Part shown: positions 7,703 to 13,696 of the stretch, one piece after another | Layout: every line of letters starts with the position of its first letter | Numbering within the stretch: the stretch's first letter is position 1 | Source: Synergistaceae bacterium | GTDB lineage: Bacteria; Synergistota; Synergistia; Synergistales; Synergistaceae | Length of the DNA stretch: 14,402 nt | Direction: 5' to 3' | Assembly: GCA_028702015.1 (NCBI GenBank) | Contig: JAQVPO010000006.1 | Location: forward strand, 1 to 14,402 | Translations under genes and position numbers: made by a program | Notes under the pieces: model-generated | Database searches by the model: none | What the model saw: only the letters and a program-made list of their open reading frames with translations | Told to the model about the DNA's origin: nothing

Positions 7703-8890
7703 TCATCCACCCCCGCCGCCGCCTCTGCCAGATGAAGATGCGTTCTTTTTGGCATTTTTGACTTTATTGACGCCATCTTTGCCCGGACAGTCGCTCTTTT
7801 CTGTTGCATCAAATATTTTGGGGATCCAAATATCCTTAGTTCCGTCAATTCCATCAATAACGACCTTTATCATCTGGCCTTTTTGTGCTCCTGATGTTAC
7901 ATTTATTACATTTACTGCAGTTTTAATTTTTTTGAGGTTTTTAGTGTCAGTCGTCTGTTCTGTGAGTGAGTCAATGAAGCCTATGACCCCATCTACTGTT
8001 TCAAGTCCCCCTCCGACGATGGCACCAACGACTACTGCCCCGCCGACAACAGCAGCGCCTGTTGTTACCGCACCCATCGTCAATGCCGCTCCTCCTACGA
8101 TAGCTGCTCCTGCAAGAGCAACAGTTGACGCCAAAGATACGGCAGAGGCTGCGACCTCCCCCGCTTTTGCCATTTGGGCCTCGGACATTGCAGCGCTTGC
8201 ATAATCAGCTGCAGTTGAAAGGCCGACATCTGAAGTTGCGTTCGCAACACTGTTCATTCCGGCTTCGATGCCGGCAAGTGAGCCGGCGTCAACAGCATAG
8301 GCCGGAGTGGCTAATATCTGGCTGAGTGCTATAGCGAAAAGTGTCCTTTCGTCTTCTTCCATTTCCCCCATAGCTATCCTTACCATTTTTATATTACGAC
8401 CGTATCTTTTTGCGCTTGACCCCAGGTCTTTCATGAGAAGGCTGAGTTCAAAGCGCATCGCTTTCAATTCCTCTTCAGTGGGTGCTTTGGCACCTCTGTA
8501 TTTTGCATCGTATTGTGTTTTATAGAAGTAACGAAGTCCCATTTCAGCATCAATAAATGCCTTGCAGTATATTGCATGTTCTTTTTTGATAAGCTCCAGC
8601 TGTTTTGCCTTCAGGTCTTTCCTAAATACTATTTTTGCTGTACCGGAAGAAGATGCATTTACAACAGGAGGCTGCGTTATAGGGACTGTTTTTATTGCTG
8701 CAGCGTTCCCGGGTTTTACAGCAGGAGGCTGTTTTTCATTATTTCCGATCGGCTTTGTTCCTGCAGAAATGCTTCCTGAGGCCTGAGATTCATATTTCGA
8801 AGAAAGAGCAGCCTCAGCAGAAGAGGATATATAAGTCAGTGCAAATGAAAGAATAAAAAAGAATAAAATATAATTGTTTTTAATTTTCAT
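7703..8890 (-). CDS. Exported protein of unknown function with Gly-zipper block and poly-Gly C-terminus
   Basis: I do not recognise this 395-aa protein. It has a Sec signal peptide (MKIKNN, then a hydrophobic stretch to about residue 20, cleavage likely after AEA near 27) followed by a low-complexity Pro/Ala/Ser linker (about 40-85). A charged, probably helical region (90-190) comes next. A long Ala/Gly/Val block (about 245-296) has GGxxxG-like spacing that could pack in or against a membrane. The last residues after SSSGR are six glycines, encoded by mixed GGC/GGG/GGT/GGA codons. Only two cysteines (109, 368) are present. ATG at 8890 was chosen because AAGGAGGTGA lies upstream with an 8-base spacer; earlier in-frame GTG (8899) and ATG (8896) codons overlap or abut that site. 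It lies just downstream of the 146-aa exported protein and is probably co-transcribed. A structural or membrane-interacting surface role is possible but unproven. Confidence 0.85.
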   Translation of the reverse strand: MKIKNNYILFFFILSFALTYISSSAEAALSSKYESQASGSISAGTKPIGNNEKQPPAVKPGNAAAIKTVPITQPPVVNASSSGTAKIVFRKDLKAKQLELIKKEHAIYCKAFIDAEMGLRYFYKTQYDAKYRGAKAPTEEELKAMRFELSLLMKDLGSSAKRYGRNIKMVRIAMGEMEEDERTLFAIALSQILATPAYAVDAGSLAGIEAGMNSVANATSDVGLSTAADYASAAMSEAQMAKAGEVAASAVSLASTVALAGAAIVGGAALTMGAVTTGAAVVGGAVVVGAIVGGGLETVDGVIGFIDSLTEQTTDTKNLKKIKTAVNVINVTSGAQKGQMIKVVIDGIDGTKDIWIPKIFDATEKSDCPGKDGVNKVKNAKKNASSSGRGGGGGG

Positions 8891-8907
8891 ATACATCACC
8901 TCCTTTT

Positions 8908-9348
8908 CTAATTATTCTTTTCCGCAATAAATTCATTGACTTTGTTTATGAGTACTGCAGCAATGGTTCCCTCTTTCACAGGAAGCCATTTTTTGCTGCC
9001 CTGTCTGAATATTTCTTTTTCGTTTGCATACACGGATGCAAGCTTGACATTGTATTTGCCCTTTTTTGTGTCGAAGACGAAGAAGTCCATCCCATACTGA
9101 ATGGGAGCTTTACTGTGTCTTTTAGGCAGTTCTTTCCTGACTAGAACCTTACCCTGCTCAGAATATACGCTTTTGACCCAGAAAGATATGACTCCCTGGT
9201 TTTGGATGATATTCATGCGGTTGACGTACATATCGTAGCTGCTGTCTCTGTATGCCCTGGCAAATTTGACACCAGCAGCACTGGCTTGAGATGACGAGAA
9301 TACTGTTAAAGTTAATAAAAGCGCGAATAATAGTATTCTTTTTCTCAC
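8908..9348 (-). CDS. Exported protein resembling surface-adhesin protein E domain
   Basis: This 146-aa Sec-exported protein has a basic N-terminus (VRKR), a hydrophobic core and an ASA cleavage site near residue 24. The mature part has an alternating beta-rich pattern, with NQGVISFWVKSVYSEQGK at 50-67 and YGMDFFVFDTKKGKYNVKLASVY at 85-107. That layout (a Tyr-rich strand, a VxxWVK strand, then a Tyr/Asp strand) recalls the surface-adhesin protein E-like domain common in small periplasmic or surface proteins; this is pattern-level recognition, not a database hit. No lipobox cysteine is present. GTG at 9348 is preferred because GGAGGG lies 6 bases upstream and places the signal peptide at the N-terminus. 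An in-frame ATG at 9432 would add 28 residues rich in aromatics with no good ribosome-binding site. The stop falls 17 bases before the next start, so it forms an operon with the 395-aa gene. Confidence 0.78.
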   Translation of the reverse strand: MRKRILLFALLLTLTVFSSSQASAAGVKFARAYRDSSYDMYVNRMNIIQNQGVISFWVKSVYSEQGKVLVRKELPKRHSKAPIQYGMDFFVFDTKKGKYNVKLASVYANEKEIFRQGSKKWLPVKEGTIAAVLINKVNEFIAEKNN

Positions 9349-9385
9349 TAGCGTCCCTCCTCGATAAAATATTTTAATTAGCCAA

Positions 9386-9415
9386 ATTATCTCATAAAAA
9401 TAATAGCATTGTATA
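9386..9415 (-). promoter_or_regulatory. Possible promoter of the exported-protein pair
   Basis: On the minus strand TATACA (9415-9410) and GATAAT (9391-9386) are 18 bases apart, with the start expected near 9379, about 30 bases before the GTG. The surroundings are very AT-rich, so chance matches are frequent and support is weak. Confidence 0.3.
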
Positions 9416-9723
9416 TAAAAATATTTGTTCAAAACAGTATTTTAGATATTTTATCTTTGGTTGGTGGTAGAAGCTTCATGCTGGTTATTAGAATAATTGT
9501 CTTGGTCTGTTAAGGTCTTTCTGTACAATTATGTCAGAACCCATCCCGGCAGAAACGTCTGGCTTATTGCAATAATTGCTTCCAGGCATAAAGTTTTTAT
9601 TGTAAAAATATTTTGAACAGAAAATTAAAAATTTAAAATGATACTATCCCAACATTATGGCAAAAGAGCAAAAATATTAATTATGCAGCGTAATTTGGCA
9701 TTCCTATCCTGATATATATTGAC
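9416..9723. other. AT-rich intergenic region without a recognisable gene
   Basis: This stretch lies between the Sel1-repeat gene and the gene pair downstream on the same strand. It contains no open reading frame with a credible start, no RNA gene fold that I can recognise and no obvious terminator for the Sel1 gene. The only structured element noticed is the 12-base perfect palindrome TTATTGCAATAA at 9564-9575, which could be a protein-binding site or chance. Confidence 0.5.
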
Positions 9724-10545
9724 TTATGGTCTGGGAGACCATTTGTCAATAATGTCTTGTGCAGCTTTCAGCTTGTTGGGTGAAAGGGTTTTTGCAATAA
9801 GTGCCTTCTGAGTGGTGGCTTCTTCTTTCAATGGGCCGCTTAAATTTCCTGTGGATAGACTTACCCAGACGTAAGCAGTTTTATTATTTTGTGTGACGCC
9901 GCTTCCCTTGCTGTACATCATGCCGAGCCGGAACTGTGCGCTTCCGTTTCCCTTGTTTGCGGCTTTTCTGTACCATTCTGCTGCTTCTGTGAGATCCCTT
10001 TGCATTCCATACCCTTTATGATTCATAATGCCCAAGCATAGGCATGCATCTGAATTTCCCTGATCAGCAGCTTTTTTGAACGATGCCGCAGCTTCCTTGT
10101 AGTTCTTGATGACACCGTTCCCATTGCAGTACATAAGACCCAGGCATAACTGGGCCTTGGCATTGCCGTTTTCAGATGCTTTGGCAAACCATGCGGCAGC
10201 TTCAGAAGAGTTCTTTTCCGTACCCTCACCCTTATAAAAGATCAGACCAAGATTGAACTGTGCATTTGCTTCTCCGTTATTTGCAGCCATTCTGTACCAT
10301 TTTATTGCTTCTGATATGTTTTGGGGCGCACTGATTCCTTGTTCGTACATAAAGCCGAGGCGGAACTGTGTTTTGGGATCTCCTTGTTCTGCTAAACGAA
10401 GCAGCTGTTCTAACTTGACATCAGAGTATTTCACGTCTGACATATCATTACTTTTTGGCAAAAGATCCTGTTTCTCCATGGAGTAAACCCTATTGGCTGA
10501 TAACAGGAGAATAATAGCAACAACTCCATAAAAATATTTTTTCAT
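9724..10545 (-). CDS. Exported Sel1-repeat (TPR-like) protein
   Basis: This is a 273-aa helical-repeat protein. A Sec signal peptide (MKKYFYGVVAIILLLSANRVYS) lacks a lipobox cysteine, so the mature protein is probably soluble in the periplasm or outside the cell. After a short linker, five Sel1 repeats follow at exact 36-residue spacing, starting near residues 56, 92, 128, 164 and 200. Each carries the AQxxLGxMYxxGxG and AAxWYxKAAxxG pattern. The C-terminal tail (LSPNKLKAAQDIIDKW) is a common capping helix in this family. Sel1 proteins act as protein-interaction scaffolds, and the sequence does not show the partner. ATG at 10545 follows a GGGGGGAG element by about 10 bases. It lies upstream of the exported-protein pair on the same strand, but the 375-base gap suggests separate transcription. 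Some Sel1 proteins bind beta-lactams or act in secretion; nothing here decides. Confidence 0.9.
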   Translation of the reverse strand: MKKYFYGVVAIILLLSANRVYSMEKQDLLPKSNDMSDVKYSDVKLEQLLRLAEQGDPKTQFRLGFMYEQGISAPQNISEAIKWYRMAANNGEANAQFNLGLIFYKGEGTEKNSSEAAAWFAKASENGNAKAQLCLGLMYCNGNGVIKNYKEAAASFKKAADQGNSDACLCLGIMNHKGYGMQRDLTEAAEWYRKAANKGNGSAQFRLGMMYSKGSGVTQNNKTAYVWVSLSTGNLSGPLKEEATTQKALIAKTLSPNKLKAAQDIIDKWSPRP

Positions 10546-11001
10546 TTATATTTATCTCCCCCCAGTAAGCTTAAAGATATAGATGATAATACAATTAGAT
10601 ATATATTAGAATAACATATAAAACAGCCTTTTTAAACTATTTTCATAAATGATGTCCAAGATCGAATATTTTAATATAATTTACAGCTAATTCTATTGAG
10701 AAAATTTTATGTTTAAGCAAGATATACAGTCCAGTTTAAGTAATTGCCATAATTACTGAATATGGCAGCATAAAAACATTCGGTGATATTGAATGCAATC
10801 AGAAGCAATATTTCTGTTTATATAGAATTATTATTCTATTAACTATTATTATTTTTTTGTCAGCGAATCACAGTGTTGGGATACTGTGGAAATGTTCACA
10901 AGTCTACGATACAATAGCGATCATTGCTCGAAGATTGAAAGATAATTTTGAGTTCTGCAGTTTTTGTATTTTTCTGTACTAGGCTACGGGGGTAAGTGTA
11001 A
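10546..11001. other. AT-rich divergent intergenic region
   Basis: This 456-base gap separates the divergent Sel1-repeat and diguanylate cyclase genes. No credible small gene was seen. It holds three inverted repeats: TGCCATA/TATGGCA (10745-10751 and 10761-10767, 9-base loop), ATAGAAT/ATTCTAT (10822-10828 and 10833-10839, with a run of seven T at 10852-10858) and CACAGT/ACTGTG next to a possible promoter. The AT-only second hairpin is too weak to call a terminator. Confidence 0.5.
10869..10915 (+). promoter_or_regulatory. Possible promoter and operator of the diguanylate cyclase gene
   Basis: TGGAAA (10887-10892) and TACAAT (10910-10915) are 17 bases apart, a moderate sigma-70 match about 80 bases before the start codon. 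The inverted repeat CACAGT-N8-ACTGTG (10869-10888) overlaps the -35 and could bind a regulator. Both readings are tentative in this AT-rich context. Confidence 0.35.
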
Positions 11002-11847
11002 ATGATATTTTCAATGAAAGAGCTGTCTGAATTTGCGTCAGCTCAGAATAAAATATTTGACATTGTAAGGCTTGTTGATGTCTCAATGACAGTGCAGTAT
11101 TTAATAACTGATGATGGCAGTATAGAAAAACAGCCTTATAAATGTTTTGCAGTGTGGAACAAAAAGATGCGCTGTGAAAACTGTATTTCAGCAAAAGCCT
11201 ATGCATTGAAAGGCAAAGCAACAAAATTCGAGTTTGTTGATAATGATATCTATTTTGCAATAGCCTCATATGTGGAAGTTAATGGGAAAGAATACACAAT
11301 TGAGATGGTAACAAAATTGAACGATGAGACACTTTTCAGCGCATACGGAAAAAATAAATTTATCGAAACTATTGAAGCGTTCAACCGGAAATTATATATT
11401 GACAGCTTAACCGGTGCTTACAACAGGTGCTACTATGAGGAACAGTTAAAAAATCTTAAGCGTATGAGTGCAGTTGCCATGATAGACGTGGATGACCTTA
11501 AGATAATCAATGATACTCTGGGACACGCCGCAGGGGACAATGTCTTAAAGAAAGTCGTCAAAACTGTCCTTGCATGTGTTCGGTCAGATGATGCTGTTGT
11601 CAGACTGGGCGGAGACGAGTTTATTCTTGTTTTCCAGGAAATTTCCAGGGAAGAGCTTGAAAATAGACTGGAAAAGATTAGACGGACTGTTTTGTCAATT
11701 TATCCGGATAAACAGCTGAATATCAAAATATCCGTCAGTATAGGTGCAGTATACGACCATATGTTATCTGCTGATATAAACGAGCTGGTCGATAAATATT
11801 TATATAAAGCAAAGGAAAGCAAAAATTCTATAGTTATTGACGGATAA
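11002..11847 (+). CDS. Diguanylate cyclase with N-terminal cysteine-containing sensor domain
   Basis: This 281-aa cytoplasmic protein has no transmembrane segment. Residues from about 130 to the C-terminus form a GGDEF domain. It shows DSLTGAYNR at its start, the metal/nucleotide region IDVDDLKIINDTLGHAAGD and an intact active-site GGDEF (203-207). The product-inhibition site RxxD (R194-S-D-D197) lies exactly five residues before GGDEF. It should therefore make cyclic di-GMP and be feedback-inhibited. The N-terminal domain (about 1-125) has a PAS-like alternating pattern and three cysteines, C48, C58 and C61 (C-x9-C-x2-C in CFAVW...RCENC), that could bind a metal or sense redox state. ATG at 11002 has a GGGGGTAAG element about 9 bases upstream; ATG at 11014 is an alternative. 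The gene stands alone between the exported-protein genes and tRNA-Val. Confidence 0.92.
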   Translation: MIFSMKELSEFASAQNKIFDIVRLVDVSMTVQYLITDDGSIEKQPYKCFAVWNKKMRCENCISAKAYALKGKATKFEFVDNDIYFAIASYVEVNGKEYTIEMVTKLNDETLFSAYGKNKFIETIEAFNRKLYIDSLTGAYNRCYYEEQLKNLKRMSAVAMIDVDDLKIINDTLGHAAGDNVLKKVVKTVLACVRSDDAVVRLGGDEFILVFQEISREELENRLEKIRRTVLSIYPDKQLNIKISVSIGAVYDHMLSADINELVDKYLYKAKESKNSIVIDG

Positions 11848-11865
11848 CTGAATTGATAATTCAGT
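11847..11865 (+). repeat. AT-rich hairpin at the end of the cyclase gene
   Basis: ACTGAAT and ATTCAGT form a 7-bp stem with a five-base loop, beginning at the last base of the stop codon. No T-run follows, so it is not a standard intrinsic terminator; it may protect the 3' end of the message or be chance. Confidence 0.35.
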
Positions 11866-11903
11866 ATCTGTAAACATCCTATTACCGCGCTCCTGAAAAA
11901 GCA

Positions 11904-11930
11904 AGAAACCCTGCTGTGAGCAGGGTTTCT
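11904..11930 (-). terminator. Terminator of tRNA-Val
   Basis: AGAAACCCTGCT and AGCAGGGTTTCT are a perfect 12-bp inverted repeat with a three-base loop. On the minus strand the stem ends 31 bases beyond the tRNA 3' end and is followed by TGCTTTTTC, so it best serves the tRNA. On the plus strand no T-run follows, though it may still affect readthrough from the cyclase gene. Confidence 0.8.
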
Positions 11931-11961
11931 AACGTGTATAAAAACGTGTGGATTATTGGCT

Positions 11962-12036
11962 TGGTGGGCGATATTGGGTTCGAACCAACGACTTCCACCG
12001 TGTGAAGGTGACACTCTACCGCTGAGTTAATCGCCC
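11962..12036 (-). tRNA. tRNA-Val (anticodon CAC)
   Basis: The minus strand folds into a complete 75-base cloverleaf. The acceptor stem is GGGCGAT/ATCGCCC, the D stem ACTC/GAGT, the anticodon stem TCACC/GGTGG with loop TTCACAC, and the T stem GTTGG/CCAAT with loop TTCGAAC. The variable loop is five bases and the 3' ACCA end is encoded. The seven-base anticodon loop puts CAC at positions 34-36, reading the valine codon GUG. The gene is a single-tRNA unit with its own promoter and terminator. Confidence 0.96.
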
Positions 12037-12055
12037 GCTTCATTCATCGGATGGA

Positions 12056-12084
12056 ATTATACTTGTTTAGTGTCAATATTTCAA
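12056..12084 (-). promoter_or_regulatory. Promoter of tRNA-Val
   Basis: On the minus strand TTGAAA (12084-12079) and a perfect TATAAT (12061-12056) are separated by 17 bases, with transcription expected near 12049, about 13 bases before the mature tRNA 5' end. A TTGACA also lies in this stretch but only 9 bases from the -10, so it was not used. Confidence 0.75.
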
Positions 12085-12179
12085 GTTCCGTCCGATATGT
12101 TGCGAGCAGAATTGCTGATAATAAAAATACTCCTGGTATCAGAATATTGAAGACATGGCTGATTGGATGCCGGACTGTA

Positions 12180-12200
12180 TGCAGCTCCCACAAGGCTGCA
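12180..12200. repeat. Short inverted repeat upstream of dapF
   Basis: TGCAGC and GCTGCA (12180-12185, 12195-12200) flank a nine-base centre in the 171-base gap between the tRNA promoter and dapF. A weak -10-like TAAAAT follows at 12210-12215 without a good -35. It could be an operator for the dapF operon, but the evidence is thin. Confidence 0.25.
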
Positions 12201-12255
12201 CATTTGGTGTAAAATAGTTCCCGTTGGCAGCTTCAGCATGAAAGGTTGAATTCCA

Positions 12256-13101
12256 TTGATCCTGTGTACAAAGATGAACGGCAACGGAAATGATTTTCTT
12301 GTCATAAGCAATATGGACCTTAAGTACTGCGGCGATCAGCTTTCCCTGTATGCCAAGACACTTTGCAGAAGGAGAGAGTCGCTGGGTGCCGATGGTATCC
12401 TTGTAGCGGAACCTTCAAAGGTATATGATTTTAAAATGAGATTATTCAACCGTGACGGCACCGAGGGGGAGATGTGCGGGAACGGGGCCAGGTGTATTGC
12501 CAGATATGCATTTCTCAAGGGTATAGTTGAAAAAGAAGATATGACTTTTGAAACGCTGGGCGGAAAGGTAGACGCTATCGTAAAGGGATCAAAAGTTACG
12601 CTCAGACTTTCTCCCGTTGACATTTCGGCCCTTGTTCAGGCAGTCCCTGCTTCGGTTGAAGGATATGATTTCAGCTATACCTTTTTGACAGTCGGTGTTC
12701 CTCATGCAGTAATATTTGAAGACAGGCGCGATAAAAGTGAAGATTTCTACAGGAAGATCGGCAGGGCCATACGGCTGAGAACGGATCTTTTCCCGGAAGG
12801 AACGAATGTTAATTTTGTGTCGCCAAAGAGAACATATGAAACAGGTCTTGATGTTCTTACGTATGAGAGAGGAGTAGAAGATATTACCCTTTCATGCGGT
12901 ACGGGGTCTACTGCCAGCGCGATAGCTGCTTTTATGTCAGGTCTTACAGGTGCGGTCGTTGATGTATATAACCCCGGTGGGATCAACAGGGTCTCACTCA
13001 GTCGCGGATCTTCGCAGACACTGCTGCCCGAACTTGAGGGAGGAGCGTCATACATAGCCGAAATCGAAGCAGCAGAGGAAGCATTAGATCAGTATAATTA
13101 A
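12256..13101 (+). CDS. dapF: Diaminopimelate epimerase
   Basis: This 281-aa cytoplasmic enzyme converts LL- to meso-diaminopimelate for lysine and peptidoglycan synthesis by a two-cysteine, cofactor-free mechanism. Both catalytic cysteines are present: C74 in EMCGNGARC and C214 in LSCGTGSTAS. The N-terminal KMNGNGNDF motif and the length match the family. TTG at 12256 places that motif six residues in, as expected; the upstream AAAGG is a weak ribosome-binding site about 10 bases away. A later ATG (12274) would remove conserved N-terminal residues only slightly and is a minor alternative. It is the first gene of a run with lepB and rbgA. It implies a meso-DAP cell wall. Confidence 0.96.
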   Translation: MILCTKMNGNGNDFLVISNMDLKYCGDQLSLYAKTLCRRRESLGADGILVAEPSKVYDFKMRLFNRDGTEGEMCGNGARCIARYAFLKGIVEKEDMTFETLGGKVDAIVKGSKVTLRLSPVDISALVQAVPASVEGYDFSYTFLTVGVPHAVIFEDRRDKSEDFYRKIGRAIRLRTDLFPEGTNVNFVSPKRTYETGLDVLTYERGVEDITLSCGTGSTASAIAAFMSGLTGAVVDVYNPGGINRVSLSRGSSQTLLPELEGGASYIAEIEAAEEALDQYN

Positions 13102-13180
13102 AATGCTGAAAGGGAAAAGGCATATTGCTTCAGCGGTACTGTTTGTCCTTTTTCTATTATATATTGGAGGAATAAATATT

Positions 13181-13696
13181 ATGCCCAAACCATGGTGGCG
13201 TGAAACGATAGAGACAGTTTTCTGGGCGCTTGTGCTTGCCCTTATCCTAAGGACCTTTGTTATTCAGGCTTTCTGGATCCCAAGCGGATCAATGATACCT
13301 ACCCTTGAGGTAGGAGACCGTGTTCTGGTCCTGAAATTCTGGTATGCAATGCCTAAAATTGAACCAAAGAGAGGCCAGATAGCTGTATTCAAGTATCCGG
13401 TTGACCCAAGAAGGGATTTTGTTAAGCGGATAATTGCCCTTCCCGGTGATAAAGTAGAGATAAGAAACGGCACAGTATATGTAAACGACAAAGAAGTATT
13501 CGAACCCTATGTGAAAAATAAAGACACCTTTGACATGTCTCCTGAAACCGTTCCGGATAAAAGTTACTTTTGTTTGGGTGACAACAGGCCCAATTCACAG
13601 GATGGCAGGTTCTGGGGATTTGTTCCGAGGAATTTTTTCAGAGGTCCTGCCGTTTTCAGATACTGGCCGCTCAACAGGATAGGGCTGATAGAATAA
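13181..13696 (+). CDS. lepB: Signal peptidase I
   Basis: This membrane-anchored Ser/Lys protease removes signal peptides from Sec-exported proteins. With the ATG at 13181 it has 171 aa: one N-terminal membrane segment (about 12-28), then the catalytic Ser37 in PSGSMIPTL and general-base Lys82 in RRDFVKRIIALPGD. The family box GDNRPNSQDGRFWG also follows. This start has GGAGG 10 bases upstream. An in-frame ATG at 13103 would add 26 residues (MLKGKRH plus a hydrophobic stretch) but has no ribosome-binding site nearby. It would also add a second membrane segment with a positively charged N-terminus, a topology that would tend to put the catalytic domain on the wrong side. The enzyme presumably processes the exported proteins encoded at 7.7-10.5 kb among many others. 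The stop is immediately followed by the rbgA ATG. Confidence 0.94.
   Translation: MPKPWWRETIETVFWALVLALILRTFVIQAFWIPSGSMIPTLEVGDRVLVLKFWYAMPKIEPKRGQIAVFKYPVDPRRDFVKRIIALPGDKVEIRNGTVYVNDKEVFEPYVKNKDTFDMSPETVPDKSYFCLGDNRPNSQDGRFWGFVPRNFFRGPAVFRYWPLNRIGLIE

Noticed and set aside
7749-8204. A 151-codon plus-strand open frame rich in Pro/Thr/Ala
   Set aside because: It is the complement of the Ala/Gly/Val-coding block of the exported 395-aa protein, whose opposite strand gives Pro/Thr-rich translation automatically.
9348-9432. Longer form of the protein E-like gene starting at ATG 9432
   Set aside because: The extra 28 residues have no good ribosome-binding site and would place the signal peptide internally; GTG 9348 has GGAGGG at ideal spacing.
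10822-10858. AT-only hairpin followed by seven T residues as a terminator
   Set aside because: The stem has little GC, the T-run is 12 bases beyond it, and no plus-strand gene lies upstream that would need it.
11904-12036. tRNA-Val as an attachment site of an integrated element
   Set aside because: No integrase gene and no second copy of the tRNA 3' end were seen in the window, and the tRNA is complete with its own promoter and terminator.
12056-12076. Perfect TTGACA near TATAAT upstream of tRNA-Val on the minus strand
   Set aside because: The two are only 9 bases apart, too close for a sigma-70 promoter; TTGAAA at the correct 17-base spacing explains the site better.
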